From: Epithemia pelagica
Taxonomy: Eukaryota; Bacillariophyta; Bacillariophyceae; Surirellales; Surirellaceae
DNA: 64,000 nucleotides
Reading direction: 5' to 3'
Assembly: GCA_946965045.2 (NCBI GenBank)
Contig: OX337230.1
Span: 1,488,001 to 1,552,000, forward strand
Part shown: piece by piece, positions 11,225 to 21,078 of the stretch
How positions within the stretch are numbered: the first letter of the stretch is position 1
Layout: the number at the start of each line of letters is the position of its first letter
Program-made: the position numbers and the translations under genes
The notes under the pieces: generated by a model
Seen by the model: only the letters and a program-made list of their open reading frames with translations
Databases searched by the model: none
What the model was told of the DNA's origin: nothing

Positions 11225-13867
11225 ATGGTATCTTTGGATGAAAAAGCCCAGACGATCTCGCAGTATTATAAAATGAGGGCTTCCGTTTTAAACGTAGGTT
11301 TGTATCGTTCAGGTTCGACTAGCCTCGCCACCGCTGCGGCCATCGGCGGATGGCGAGTCTACCGCGAATTTCCCTCGCTGTCAAAACAAACTCTCAGGCA
11401 CATCCTTTTGGACCCCACTGTCGCTGTCAAGGAATGGTGGTCAAGCAATGGCAAACACGAGATGCTCGATCTGGTCAAGACTTATGATCTTGTGGGGGAC
11501 GGGTTTGTTTCTTTGTTCCCATTCCTGCCTGTCGACGAGATCCAATCTTTCGTCAAGAATGCCATGAGAGAGGGAATCAAAATTATTTTTGTCGCAACTC
11601 AGCGTGGTCTAGAGCAGACGGTCTTGTCAGAACTTCATCACTGGGTTCGAGAAAACCTGGAAGAACGAACCGGATTGTCAGTCGAGAACCGATGCCTTCT
11701 AGAAGAGAATCTAAGAGTTAGAGCAGAGCGTCATCAAAGAAGACTGGAGACATTTCCCTGCGATCTGGTCATCCTGAAGCTTGAGGAGAAAAGTGAGTGG
11801 GCATACAGCCTCGAGCGACTCTTCGGTCAGGTTAAAGAAGAAACGAAACCGATCGACTGGAACAAAGCTCTACAACAGGCAGGCCATCAAAACAAGAACC
11901 CTCCTCGACCTGTGGAAGGAGTGCTCCTCACAATGCGTATCGGAAACGATAGTCAAGAGGCAAAACTCAAAATATCTCGCCTTCTGTCGAGTTTGAACCA
12001 GGACAAGCTGTGCCAATATCAATTGGTTTTCGGGGTCGACCATGATGAGGTCCATTTGGCAGAGAAAACCATTAAGCCCTTTGCCGTTGGTCGTGTTCAT
12101 GTAGATATCGTTACGAACGACAAGCGATCCGTGAATGACCCTTTTCCTATATGTCGAATATGGGATCACATGGCACGAAGAGCATTCGAACTTGGTTCTG
12201 ATTGGGTTGTTCTCCTAGGAGACGACGTCGATGTGAATTGTCCCTTCCACGGAAGAGCGTTCTATCGAGCATTCCTGGACATATCGCAAAACCGCGGGTT
12301 GCCGATGTGGTTCGGATGTCCATGGTGGAACGATGAAAGCTTCCCGGGGTTCCCCACTTTTCCTTGTGTTGGAAGAAAGCATTTTGAAATTTTTGGTTCC
12401 TTTATCCCAAAACATAGATCCGGGTCATTTGTCAACCAGGATTTGGATCCTTATCTGCAGCGGTTGTACTTGACATTCGGAGCAGCTCCTGTCGTTCAAG
12501 AGGCAAAACTCAGGAATCAAAAGGGCGGAGACGTTGATCCGCCTCGATACGATCCTATCTACGCACCCGGGTGGCGTAATTGGGTGGTTGACGATGTCAA
12601 ACCCATGCGCAAATTTATCGAGGCCGAGGGATTCGATCCTGCCAAGGTGATGTGCTCCATCGTCGATATCGTGGTACCTTCTTATCGCATCAACTTTAAG
12701 AACCTGGAAGCCATTTGCCGCCTATCAGTGCCCAGCTCCATGAGAACTTGTTTCATCATTATCGTAGACAATCCCAAACTCTTAAAAGAAAAAATGGGCA
12801 CAGAAAGCATCACTCAAGCTCAGCGCAAACTCGAGCAACATTTGGCTAAGGAAAGCGGAACATGCAATGTTCGAGTACGCTGCAACGAAACCAATCTCGG
12901 TGCATCCGCCAGTCGGAATAGAGGACTCGATGAGAGTGCTGCAGAATATGTCTTGTTTCTTGACGATGACATCATCCCGGATGACAATCTTTTAAGCGTT
13001 TATGGCGAGGAACTAAAAACATCTGACTACTCCACCGCAGGTCTGGTTGGCTTGACCTGGTTTCCGAGATCGGAAAATATCTCACTCCTTCATGCGGGTG
13101 TCCTCATGAGCTACCTGACCTTCATGTTCGAAATTGCTACAAGCAAGATGTATGCGTATCCCGCATGGGGAGTGACGGCGAATATTTTGGTCAAGCGCGT
13201 CCCAGAAGCTCGTTTTGACACAGCATACGCCAAAACAGGTGGAGGAGAAGACGTTGATTTCTGTCTCAGACTCAATGAAGCAACTGGTGGCAATCTTAGA
13301 TCCCTAGCGACGGCCAAAGTTGTTCATGAGTTCTGGCCGGGTGGCATGAAGGTGCTTCTTCCACACTTCTTCAATTGGGCTGTTGGTGACGGAGCGCTTT
13401 TCACGAGACACCCAAACCACACTTATTATTCATGGCCAAATGCGATTGAATTCTTCGCGGGTTGGTCACTCCTTCTCTTCTCGATCATCATTCTGTTTCC
13501 GTCTATGATGAAACTGAGTCTTGCAACTGCTGTTTCGGAGGCTCTCATTCTGTTCCTTGTGGATTTTCTGGTTGATGTTTCTGATCACCATGAGTTCACG
13601 CATCGGAAACGGCTTCTGGGGGCCTATTCTTTTTCTTCATCGTTCTATTTGGGAGCTCACATTCTTGGAAACTTTTATGTGATGGTATTGGAGAGTGGTC
13701 GACTCTACGGTCATTATAAGCGGGGAGAGCTCTTCAAGAACGTGACGCGTAGATTCGACTGGCACTGCGGAAGACTTGCTCATGCCCGCGAAGCCGTCAC
13801 TGGACGGGAGCTCCGCAAATTCATCCTGTTTTTGGTCGTTTCGATTGCGCTTGTCAGGTTTAATTAA
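11225..13867 (+). CDS. Sulfotransferase-like / dual glycosyltransferase membrane protein
   Basis: 880 aa, single exon. Residues about 20-200 look like a sulfotransferase-type P-loop domain (GLYRSGSTSLATAAA, compare GxxRxGTTS). Residues about 235-450 resemble a GT-A glycosyltransferase fold with a DxD-like motif LLGDDVDV near 327-334. Residues about 480-720 are a GT2-family domain: VDIVVPSYR, then NETNLGASASRNRG, FLDDDIIPDD and the catalytic-acid-type GGGEDVDFCLR. The C-terminal 150 residues contain hydrophobic, probably membrane-spanning helices. The protein probably acts on glycans in the Golgi/ER, but no signal peptide is evident at the first Met; a second in-frame Met precedes the P-loop. 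Substrate unknown. Confidence is high for GT2, moderate for the other two domains. Confidence 0.75.
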   Translation: MVSLDEKAQTISQYYKMRASVLNVGLYRSGSTSLATAAAIGGWRVYREFPSLSKQTLRHILLDPTVAVKEWWSSNGKHEMLDLVKTYDLVGDGFVSLFPFLPVDEIQSFVKNAMREGIKIIFVATQRGLEQTVLSELHHWVRENLEERTGLSVENRCLLEENLRVRAERHQRRLETFPCDLVILKLEEKSEWAYSLERLFGQVKEETKPIDWNKALQQAGHQNKNPPRPVEGVLLTMRIGNDSQEAKLKISRLLSSLNQDKLCQYQLVFGVDHDEVHLAEKTIKPFAVGRVHVDIVTNDKRSVNDPFPICRIWDHMARRAFELGSDWVVLLGDDVDVNCPFHGRAFYRAFLDISQNRGLPMWFGCPWWNDESFPGFPTFPCVGRKHFEIFGSFIPKHRSGSFVNQDLDPYLQRLYLTFGAAPVVQEAKLRNQKGGDVDPPRYDPIYAPGWRNWVVDDVKPMRKFIEAEGFDPAKVMCSIVDIVVPSYRINFKNLEAICRLSVPSSMRTCFIIIVDNPKLLKEKMGTESITQAQRKLEQHLAKESGTCNVRVRCNETNLGASASRNRGLDESAAEYVLFLDDDIIPDDNLLSVYGEELKTSDYSTAGLVGLTWFPRSENISLLHAGVLMSYLTFMFEIATSKMYAYPAWGVTANILVKRVPEARFDTAYAKTGGGEDVDFCLRLNEATGGNLRSLATAKVVHEFWPGGMKVLLPHFFNWAVGDGALFTRHPNHTYYSWPNAIEFFAGWSLLLFSIIILFPSMMKLSLATAVSEALILFLVDFLVDVSDHHEFTHRKRLLGAYSFSSSFYLGAHILGNFYVMVLESGRLYGHYKRGELFKNVTRRFDWHCGRLAHAREAVTGRELRKFILFLVVSIALVRFN

Positions 13868-14378
13868 GAACATTTTGAATAAAAATGGAATGATGGACCG
13901 ATGCTCCTCTCTGGTTTTAACCCAATGCCAATATCCGGAAAACGCGAATTTGATGGCGAGTTAATTATGTGGCAGCAATATCAATATCATGTGGTAGCAA
14001 TATCCAAGAAATATAATCAGCGAGACAATTGTACGGCATATGTTTTCCCTCAACCTGTAGAGGAATGCTGCATATGTTTGGAAAGCTCGTACTTGAAGTT
14101 GATGACACGTTAAGTTTCGATGCTTTTATTCTCTCGATCCGTGTTCTTTCCTCTACGTATACACGGGATATGCCGAGCGATCAGTTGCATACAGCATCAC
14201 CACAGGGATCGCCAAAACCCACTAATTCGTTGGCTTCCATCATTACATGCAACATCTCAGTTCGTGATTGCATGTTAGTGGTTATGGATAGATAAGCGCG
14301 ATCGTCTGCTCATAACATAGTCCCGTCACCATCATCCCTCTTGAGCAGGTTTCGAAGGAGACACGAGTGAATGGGAGT
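13868..14378. other. Spacer between convergent genes
   Basis: This separates the ends of the glycosyltransferase gene and DPH2. Short open frames occur but none is recognisable. Confidence 0.5.
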
Positions 14379-16091
14379 TCAGCGATTGTTGTATTTGGAC
14401 GCTATTCCGTCTTGTCCCACAGTTGCTACCTGAACTTTCGTCTGTCCCGGCTGTATTTGCAATCCTTGATACTCTCGTTGTTTCAAAAACTCGGCTGCTG
14501 CACTCTTGTAGGTCGTCAAAACGCCCTGTCCTGGCATGGTCGACAAGTCTTTCTGCAACGCGTCTGTTTTGTTCCTTTCTGAACCTTTTTTTTGAACAAT
14601 GGACTCGTATCGTCCACTTACGGGATTAAAATAGGGGGTGTCATCTTCGCTGTCGTCGTCATCCCCGTTTTGTTGAATCTGTCCAACATCTCCTGCATAC
14701 TTGAGAAAGTCGTGAACATTCAAAGAATACTCGACCTGTCCCCATTCCGTCACCCCCAATGCCATACTGAGTTCGGCTGGGGTTATAATTGGTGTGGGGA
14801 ATTCTCTCTCATTGTCCAGCAAGGAATGTTCGGGAGCCGCCACCAAAACAAAGCATTCGATTTCGGCAAAATTGGCAAGTTTGGCAGGATTTATTTTCCC
14901 CACAGCAAATATGTACGATTTGCGATCTTCACTGCTCTCTTGAATCATTCTACTCAATGCCTGCACGACCGACCGTGTGGTTCGATCCGACAAGTTTGCC
15001 ACTAGAATCCCAAACACGAGTGCCATTTTGGCTTTTTGAACCATGTAAAATCGTCGATTTAGTTGACGTTGAAAATGCGGGGACAATTCATCTTGGAGTA
15101 ATCGAGTCTCCTTCGGTTTCCATACCCAGTAGTGCTCGGGAGTACCAGAATTGGTAGATGATAAGAAACGTAGAACAATGTTCATGAACGGCCGAGAAGA
15201 GTCGTCACAAACAAAGAGTAAGGTAAAAGGTGTTTCATTCAAGCCCTGGGGCAATTCCAATCCACCTGTGTAGAGGTTTGTATCATCTGTGGAAGCTCCC
15301 TCACCGTCTTGTTGTGCTGAGTCAGTTTCCAGACGCAAGACCGATGGAGACAGACAACATTGGTCTCCTTCTTTGCATGAAACTTCGTCGCTATTAACTT
15401 TTGGAACGCTTCGCGCGGATTCGGTTTGGTTCAGCACAGCTTTCGGTATCGTTCCACGAAGTACTTGAACGTTGGATTGTTCTTGCAATTTTTGAACAAA
15501 CAATGAAATTTCGGCGTGATACTGGACTTGGTATAACACAAGCAGTTTTGAAACTGCGTTCTTCTGAGCAGCTTGAAGAATTTCGGGGACCGCGCGATCG
15601 ATAACCATGTCCGCCTTTCCAAAGCTGTAAAGGACCGGCATATGGCATGTTACTAAGCAGGCATGTCCGTAATGGACAATGCAATCGGCCTCCAAATGAG
15701 CGGCAGCCACCTCATCTGGACAACCCGGTTGATCGCTGGTGTCACCGAGGGTGAAAACCAGGGTGCTGGGTGATAGAGAACTCTCAAATTCCCAGCACAC
15801 GTCGGGGGCATCCGCCAACAACTCGTCTGGAAATTGAAGAGCGATCCGATCTTTCCACGCTCTTGTCGTCGTTGTCCTGAGATGATTGATTTCCTCCACC
15901 AACCGGTCCACTTCGTAGTACTCACGAATGGAAGTTGATTCGTCACGCCTGGAAGCTTGATGATTGGATTGTGGCTGTTCCACCGCAGGATTCTCCATTA
16001 CTGCACGTGAGCCATCATCAAACGTTAGCTGAGGAGCGCTTCGACGATTCCTTTTACTTGTGTCGTCAACAGCAGCAGTATGTGTGCTCAT
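14379..16091 (-). CDS. DPH2: Diphthamide biosynthesis protein 2 (DPH2)
   Basis: 570 aa, single exon, starting at the ATG at 16091 (MSTHTAAVDD). The DPH1/DPH2 fold is recognisable: EYYEVDRLVEEIN, IALQFPDELL, LGDTS...DEVAAAHLEADCIVHYGHACL and, near the C terminus, LVAAPEHSLLD followed by PIITPAEL. DPH2 partners DPH1 in the 4Fe-4S enzyme that transfers the 3-amino-3-carboxypropyl group of SAM to a histidine of eEF2, the first step of diphthamide synthesis in the cytosol. Two Cys positions usual in DPH2 are changed: the CC pair before DEVAA is GC, and the Cys of ACPENSLLD-like motifs is Ala. This fits DPH2 being the non-catalytic partner. It is divergent from the gene at 16456. Confidence 0.9.
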   Translation of the reverse strand: MSTHTAAVDDTSKRNRRSAPQLTFDDGSRAVMENPAVEQPQSNHQASRRDESTSIREYYEVDRLVEEINHLRTTTTRAWKDRIALQFPDELLADAPDVCWEFESSLSPSTLVFTLGDTSDQPGCPDEVAAAHLEADCIVHYGHACLVTCHMPVLYSFGKADMVIDRAVPEILQAAQKNAVSKLLVLYQVQYHAEISLFVQKLQEQSNVQVLRGTIPKAVLNQTESARSVPKVNSDEVSCKEGDQCCLSPSVLRLETDSAQQDGEGASTDDTNLYTGGLELPQGLNETPFTLLFVCDDSSRPFMNIVLRFLSSTNSGTPEHYWVWKPKETRLLQDELSPHFQRQLNRRFYMVQKAKMALVFGILVANLSDRTTRSVVQALSRMIQESSEDRKSYIFAVGKINPAKLANFAEIECFVLVAAPEHSLLDNEREFPTPIITPAELSMALGVTEWGQVEYSLNVHDFLKYAGDVGQIQQNGDDDDSEDDTPYFNPVSGRYESIVQKKGSERNKTDALQKDLSTMPGQGVLTTYKSAAAEFLKQREYQGLQIQPGQTKVQVATVGQDGIASKYNNR

Positions 16092-16455
16092 GGTGTGGGT
16101 TTTCTATCTCATGGTGGTCGTCGAAACTGTTCTGCTCCATTAGAGTTAAAGTTCTCATTTTCTGGCCGACGGAAGACGGAAGGACAAAGGGAAGGGAAAA
16201 AATAAAATCTTCAAGGGAAATATTTAGTGGTATACGACGATGACCGCATAAAGTTTCTACTTGGCCGCTTTGACACTGGGTCTTTTGTGGGTCATTGACA
16301 CGAACAAAATGTCCCCAATCGAATTTCCCAAAGCTGTCCCGACCAATCTTCAGCGAGATCCTCACTTTTTGCAAGTCCAAAAGTACTTAGTTACACTCTA
16401 TTTCTCTTCTTGCGCAAAACAATCACACTCGCTGTGTTCGAACAAAACGCGAAAC
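16092..16455. promoter_or_regulatory. Shared divergent promoter region, DPH2 / secreted protein
   Basis: A 364-bp interval between two head-to-head start codons. No TATA box stands out, and promoter function is inferred from the arrangement only. Confidence 0.4.
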
Positions 16456-17253
16456 ATGGCTCTTTTCTGGAAAGCAATTGTGGCATTGCTCGTCTGCCTC
16501 TGGGGTGGTGTGGAAGCTGTCGATGAGAATGTTGTAGCACCAGACAAATGTCCGTGTTTGTACGAGAGGGCAAATGAGGGGGAATGCCTTTCTTACAGCA
16601 GAAGTTCGAGTGGAAACCAATTGCAGGGATGGGAGGTTGCGAGTGACAATTGCTTGGACAGGCTAGGAATTCAAGAACGGATCCTTCCAAACGAGCTCTT
16701 TTGGTCGTTTTGTCCTTATCCCAATCGGACGAAAGTCCACTATGACGAAATTATTAGTTACCTGAAAGACAAGCCCGACGAACCCATTGCTAAGGAAATC
16801 ATGGCTCTGTTTGTCGATCGTGGTCTTTTCGCACCCTCTGGAACTTCGTACATACTCCCCGACCAAATGATTACCAGCAGGTCTGTGGTCATTGACTGCG
16901 TCAATTCTCCCAATTTGTGCTGGGCCCAAGTCCGGGTTGAAATGGAAGCACGCAAAAAGAAAATGAACGATCTCTGTAGGAATCTTCATGATCGCCAGAT
17001 TGAGGCATTGAAGCGGGAACAGGCGACAGCGCGTCTCAAGTTGTGTGACAGCGTCGAGGCAGCCTGCGAGCCCTTGGCTAGTAGCATCCAGGACGCCAAA
17101 CCATTTGGAAACGATTGCACTAATTTCGGTGTGATAATTGCGAAACAAGATTTGCCCAAGTGCGATAATGAAAATCTCAACCAATCCAGTGGGTTCACAA
17201 TCTCAGTGGTATTCCCTTCAGTCCTTGGATTGGTCTCCTTCTTTTTCATGTGA
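16456..17253 (+). CDS. Secreted Cys-rich protein, probable GPI-anchored, unknown function
   Basis: 265 aa from the ATG at 16456, chosen because it opens directly into a signal peptide (MALFWKAIVALLVCLWGGVEA). The mature part is Cys-rich (KCPCLYERANEGECLS, FCPYPNRT, CVNSPNLCW and others), with a charged helical stretch around residues 155-200. The C terminus is hydrophobic after a small-residue region (NQSSGF, then VVFPSVLGLVSFFFM), as in GPI-attachment signals. It is therefore likely on the cell surface or in the secretory pathway. I do not recognise the family. Confidence 0.75.
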   Translation: MALFWKAIVALLVCLWGGVEAVDENVVAPDKCPCLYERANEGECLSYSRSSSGNQLQGWEVASDNCLDRLGIQERILPNELFWSFCPYPNRTKVHYDEIISYLKDKPDEPIAKEIMALFVDRGLFAPSGTSYILPDQMITSRSVVIDCVNSPNLCWAQVRVEMEARKKKMNDLCRNLHDRQIEALKREQATARLKLCDSVEAACEPLASSIQDAKPFGNDCTNFGVIIAKQDLPKCDNENLNQSSGFTISVVFPSVLGLVSFFFM

Positions 17254-17547
17254 TGAGTGATGAATATCATCACATGCTTTCTTAGTTTGATTTTAGCAGA
17301 AAAACTGGTTTCCCTTATTCATGGAAAGACGCAAACGGTGATATATTTGCTTGAGTAGGAATGGTAATAGATTATTAGTATAAACGAAAACAAAATGATC
17401 TTTTAGGCCGAACACTTTTGCTGTCAAAGAACACAGCAAAGATCTACGTGCGTTACGGCTTACGGCAACAAATGAATTGACTGCGAACGTTGATGCAATG
17501 TCATTTGATGGAGAATTGAGTCACTTCCGAGACAGGAGATGACATGT

Positions 17548-18248
17548 CTACGCATCAGAATCCTGTTCCAACGGCTCATCTGCCGCTTCGTCAGACGTGT
17601 CATGTTTGTCGGGGTCGAATGCCCCATTGAGCGTAGCCGTAAATTGCAGTGGGTCACCCACCTTGTAGCCCTTGCTCATGACTTCTACGTCCTCCTTTAC
17701 TTCTACTTGTCCATCGCTTCCTTGGAGCTCTTTTAGACCATAGCTGTCCACAATCGCCTCAACCGTTTTGATGATTGACTCTTGGACAGAAAACTGAGTA
17801 ATTTGGGGCTGGGCATAAGGAGGAATTTGACCCTGTTTTTGTGATGTGTCAGAGAAACTTTACGAGCAGCAAAGACTAGCATTGATGCCAGATCATCAGT
17901 TCGGTCTCTTACCTTTCGAAACCCTGGAAAGTTCGCTTTCTTCGACGCATCCTTTAATATTTGCGTCCGGACTTCTTTGATCAGAGCTCCGTCGACCTCT
18001 GCAGTCATCCAGAACTCGTAAGGGGTTCCGAAGTCGCATTTCACATTTTTTAACTCCTCCATCTTCTTAACTCGACATCCCGGCATAGATACCATTGGCG
18101 TCAACTCCTCACCTCCTTCGGGCTCTTCCAGCAAGTCATATGAAAGCTGCAAACACGATGGCGTCCTCTGAATCCTAGTGTTGACAATAAATGCTTGACA
18201 TAGAGAAACCGACAGGACGACCCAAAGCAGAATCTTCATTGCGACCAT
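17548..18248 (-). CDS. Plastid trigger-factor-like protein (ribosome-binding domain)
   Basis: Two exons: 18248-17913 and 17832-17548, with an 80-bp GT-AG intron (17833-17912); 206 aa. The N terminus (MKILLWVVLSVSLCQAFIV) is a signal peptide ending in an AF motif like the ASAFAP motif of diatom plastid preproteins, so import into the plastid is likely. The splice joins FPGFRK to GQIPPYA, which matches the conserved ribosome-binding segment of bacterial trigger factor (PGFRKGKVP). The protein ends soon afterwards in an acidic tail, so the peptidyl-prolyl isomerase domain and the C-terminal chaperone arms are absent. It would act at the plastid ribosome exit tunnel. A Met nine bases downstream (18239) is an alternative start. 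Confidence 0.75.
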
Positions 18249-18431
18249 CTTGTCATGAAATTTGAGATTTCGCTTGGCGATTATCTGAATGCCGATGACG
18301 CCGTGTTAATGACATGGCAGATGGCGGAGGGAGAAGAGTGATGGGATATGGGATGCGACTGCATTCGCGGTTCGCGGTCGCATTCGTATTCTCACACGTA
18401 CGTGAAACGCTACCAAAAGCGAGGGCGAGTT

Positions 18432-18453
18432 TGAGTCACGCGTGATCGAATAA
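18432..18453. repeat. 22-bp repeat with TCACGCGTGA palindrome, copy 1
   Basis: The sequence contains the perfect 10-bp palindrome TCACGCGTGA followed by TCGAATAA. An identical 22-mer occurs at 18690-18711, upstream of the plastid trigger-factor gene. It may be a transcription-factor site; function unknown. Confidence 0.6.
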
Positions 18454-18689
18454 TCGATGTGCATTCATACTCTACCTGCTCCTACTACCTCTAGGTACCT
18501 AGTACTCCTAGTACCTCTCTTCTAGACGTTGATACAAATTTCCAATCCTCACGGTGGTGGAGGCGCAGTGGTCTCAAATTGGCCTCCATCATGTCAACGT
18601 CTTCCCACAAATGAAACCGTCCCTCAGACCAAAGAAAGAGAAGATTACGGATGTTGCTCTTGAGATCGACGGCATACCGGGGAAGAGTC

Positions 18690-18711
18690 TGAGTCACGCG
18701 TGATCGAATAA
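18690..18711. repeat. 22-bp repeat with TCACGCGTGA palindrome, copy 2
   Basis: Identical to 18432-18453 and in the same orientation, 258 bp away. Confidence 0.6.
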
Positions 18712-18775
18712 ACGTTGTGCAAGGAGCGTGACTTAGTTTGAGCGAATTTTGAATGAGCTACTCGCAACAGCATGC

Positions 18776-18925
18776 AGTCTCTCTAGCTAGAGATAGAGGG
18801 CCTCACTCTCTTTTACTCCTCTCTACCTAGCTACTAGCTACTAGGTAGTAGCTAGTGCCTACTCCTAGCTAGCTAGTAGGAGTAGCTCCTAGCTCTAGTA
18901 GAGATAGGAGCTAGAGGAGTATCAT
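18776..18925. repeat. CTAG/TAGCTAG low-complexity tract
   Basis: Densely packed CTAG, TAGCTA and GGAGTAG words, many self-complementary, so several local hairpins are possible. Similar tracts recur at about 33680-34090, 34380-34450 and 56310-56540, always between genes. Confidence 0.7.
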
Positions 18926-20056
18926 TTTTTTTTGTATTACTCGTAGGAGTACAATACTCCTTCTGTTATGATAAATGTTGGTAGAACGCACTGTAAAAGT
19001 CGAACTTCTGGATGACGCACGATGACGATGCCCATAACATACTTACAGTTGGGGGAAGAGTTTGACGATAGCGGTCATCCGAAAATGTCGATGGGGTTAA
19101 GGCCTTACCAGATTCCATCTCATTGATTCACGAGTCGGTCATTGGATATATCAAAGATAATTTGTAGATCCTTTCACGCATGACCAATTCCATGTTGGGA
19201 GAAATCGGATTCCTTGCTTTCGATACTAAAATAAGACAGCCCCCAACAGCTTTTCCTTTCCTGTTGGGTGTGATGCCTTTGCGGCTTGGACGCCCACGGC
19301 TGACCACGGACTATGGAGATCGAAGATCGGTACAGTCTGCTAATACTCCCAATCATACTCGTATCGATATGTAAGAAGTAAGATCAAAAAAAAATACTGA
19401 AAGAGAAAGGAGTCGAGTAGTAGCCGCACCCGACCAGGAGTGAAGCTAGAGAGAGCCCCTCAAGCCTCAAGTCTTGCTTGGTAGTTTCCACTTGTCTTCT
19501 TGCGTATTACGAGTCTGACGTCTGACGAAGAGCTTTGAGGCTTGCTGTTCACAGTTCCTACCTAGTCTTGAGAGTTGAAAGTGTCAGCGTGACGCGTGAC
19601 AGAATGTAGATTTCGAAGAATCAGACATTGGATCGAGGCTATTATTTCGTCTCGTTCCATTCCCGCACCATTTATGGAAGAAACAATGAACGTGATGAGA
19701 CCCAGTCTCAATCAGTCACTATGTTGTCACGGATCGGATCTGCTCGTACGATTGTCTTCGAAGGGTCATTCGTCATTCCCAATACGAACTGGACCAATGT
19801 TCGTCGTTTCCTTGGCGCAGTTGAGCGCAATAAAATCTCTGCTCCCGGCACAGACACCAGTTTTTGCTACGGATAGGATTTGTTGTGGTCCCGACTCTGT
19901 AGAACAGGCCCAACAGGTTGGCAAGGGCATGGGCATCGGCCACCCACTAAAAGCGTTAACCGCCGTGATTCCGATGCACCGACACACATCTTCTCTTTGA
20001 TCTGGTTTTTACAAATTTGACCTTTGGACCACAGAACTGGATCACCACATAACAAC

Positions 20057-20611
20057 ATGGCTATCCAAGCAGCTTCTAAACAATTGAAAAAACAAGAAAA
20101 CATGCTTGATATTTGCAAACGAGTCAAGAGAAAGGCGGACGAAGCATTTTGGACGAGCGAGATAGACGTACGGCTGGTCAAAAGGCCCAAACATGAACAA
20201 GAACCAAGAATATGTAGAAAGAGAATGAGAAATGTCGACTTTAACGAATTGGCAAACAAGGTTCATTATCGAAGCTATGGAGAAGGAGATCTGGAACGTT
20301 CGTGGATCCAGCAAAGCGAATACAAGGAAATTAAAGAAGGAACCAAGAAGACTCTGCTTGCTATCAAGGAAGCTGGTGGAAAATTAAGCCATCTCGATGT
20401 GAAGAAACACTGCGTACGCGGTCTGGAAAACTCCGTTGCAACTTTATTATTTCGAGCTGATCGCCGTCCACACAAAAGAGTAATTCGCCGTGTTCTTAAA
20501 GTCCAACACTCACAAAGAGCCGATGCCTCTGCGATTAAGAAACTCTACGCCACACTATCCAGAAATTCGATACGTCGAGCCCTGGATCTTGCGAGAATAG
20601 ATGCCAGTTAA
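20057..20611 (+). CDS. Conserved hypothetical protein, unknown function
   Basis: 184 aa from the ATG at 20057, single exon. It is basic. The central block has WIQQSEYKEIKEG, and later HCVRGLE is followed by a helical C terminus (ARIDAS end). Short proteins with a W-x-EYK-x-I block and RGLE are common, unnamed proteins in diatoms, which is why I call the frame real. No catalytic motif is visible. The frame can be read further upstream, but without an ATG. Confidence 0.65.
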   Translation: MAIQAASKQLKKQENMLDICKRVKRKADEAFWTSEIDVRLVKRPKHEQEPRICRKRMRNVDFNELANKVHYRSYGEGDLERSWIQQSEYKEIKEGTKKTLLAIKEAGGKLSHLDVKKHCVRGLENSVATLLFRADRRPHKRVIRRVLKVQHSQRADASAIKKLYATLSRNSIRRALDLARIDAS

Positions 20612-21078
20612 GAAAGACAACACTTTTTGTTGTTGTGAATAGTGTAAACTAGTTGGAGACTATAGACCTACTGTGATTTCATGTTCATACTGTGTCGAAG
20701 TACAGGGAAGAAGTTCACCTTTCTGCAACAACAATCTATACACAGAACTATATCCACATCAGTTGACCCAAGGAACCTTCAAACGGTGCGGTGGTCGAAC
20801 TTCTATGAGTAAAGGCTAACAGCCACAATCACGTCGTGACTGCAAGATCCCAACTGAGAAAGTTGCGGTATTCGAAGAAGTCCTATCGCAGACTATGTCT
20901 CGATGGGGGTACCATCAGTCTTTGACTTTGGAACATATCTTTGCACGGACCTTTGGTCAGCGTATAGGTTGATGTAGTGCGTTCCTTTAAGACGACTGCT
21001 CATTGCGATGGATCGCTACTTCGGTACACTCAGGGTTCCACGAAAATAACCCATGGGCAGGTTCATGTAATCTGGTGT
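20612..21078. other. Spacer between convergent genes
   Basis: 3' regions of the hypothetical gene and the helicase gene. Nothing else recognised. Confidence 0.5.

Larger units (their letters stand above)
18249..20056. other. 1.8-kb spacer with repeats, no gene recognised
   Basis: The interval contains a duplicated 22-bp palindrome-bearing motif and a CTAG-rich low-complexity tract. Several frames of 60-134 codons occur, but they overlap in different frames and show no recognisable domain. Confidence 0.5.

Noticed and set aside
19596-20000. 134-codon plus-strand frame
   Set aside because: Competing frames overlap it on both strands and nothing recognisable is encoded; not supportable as a gene.
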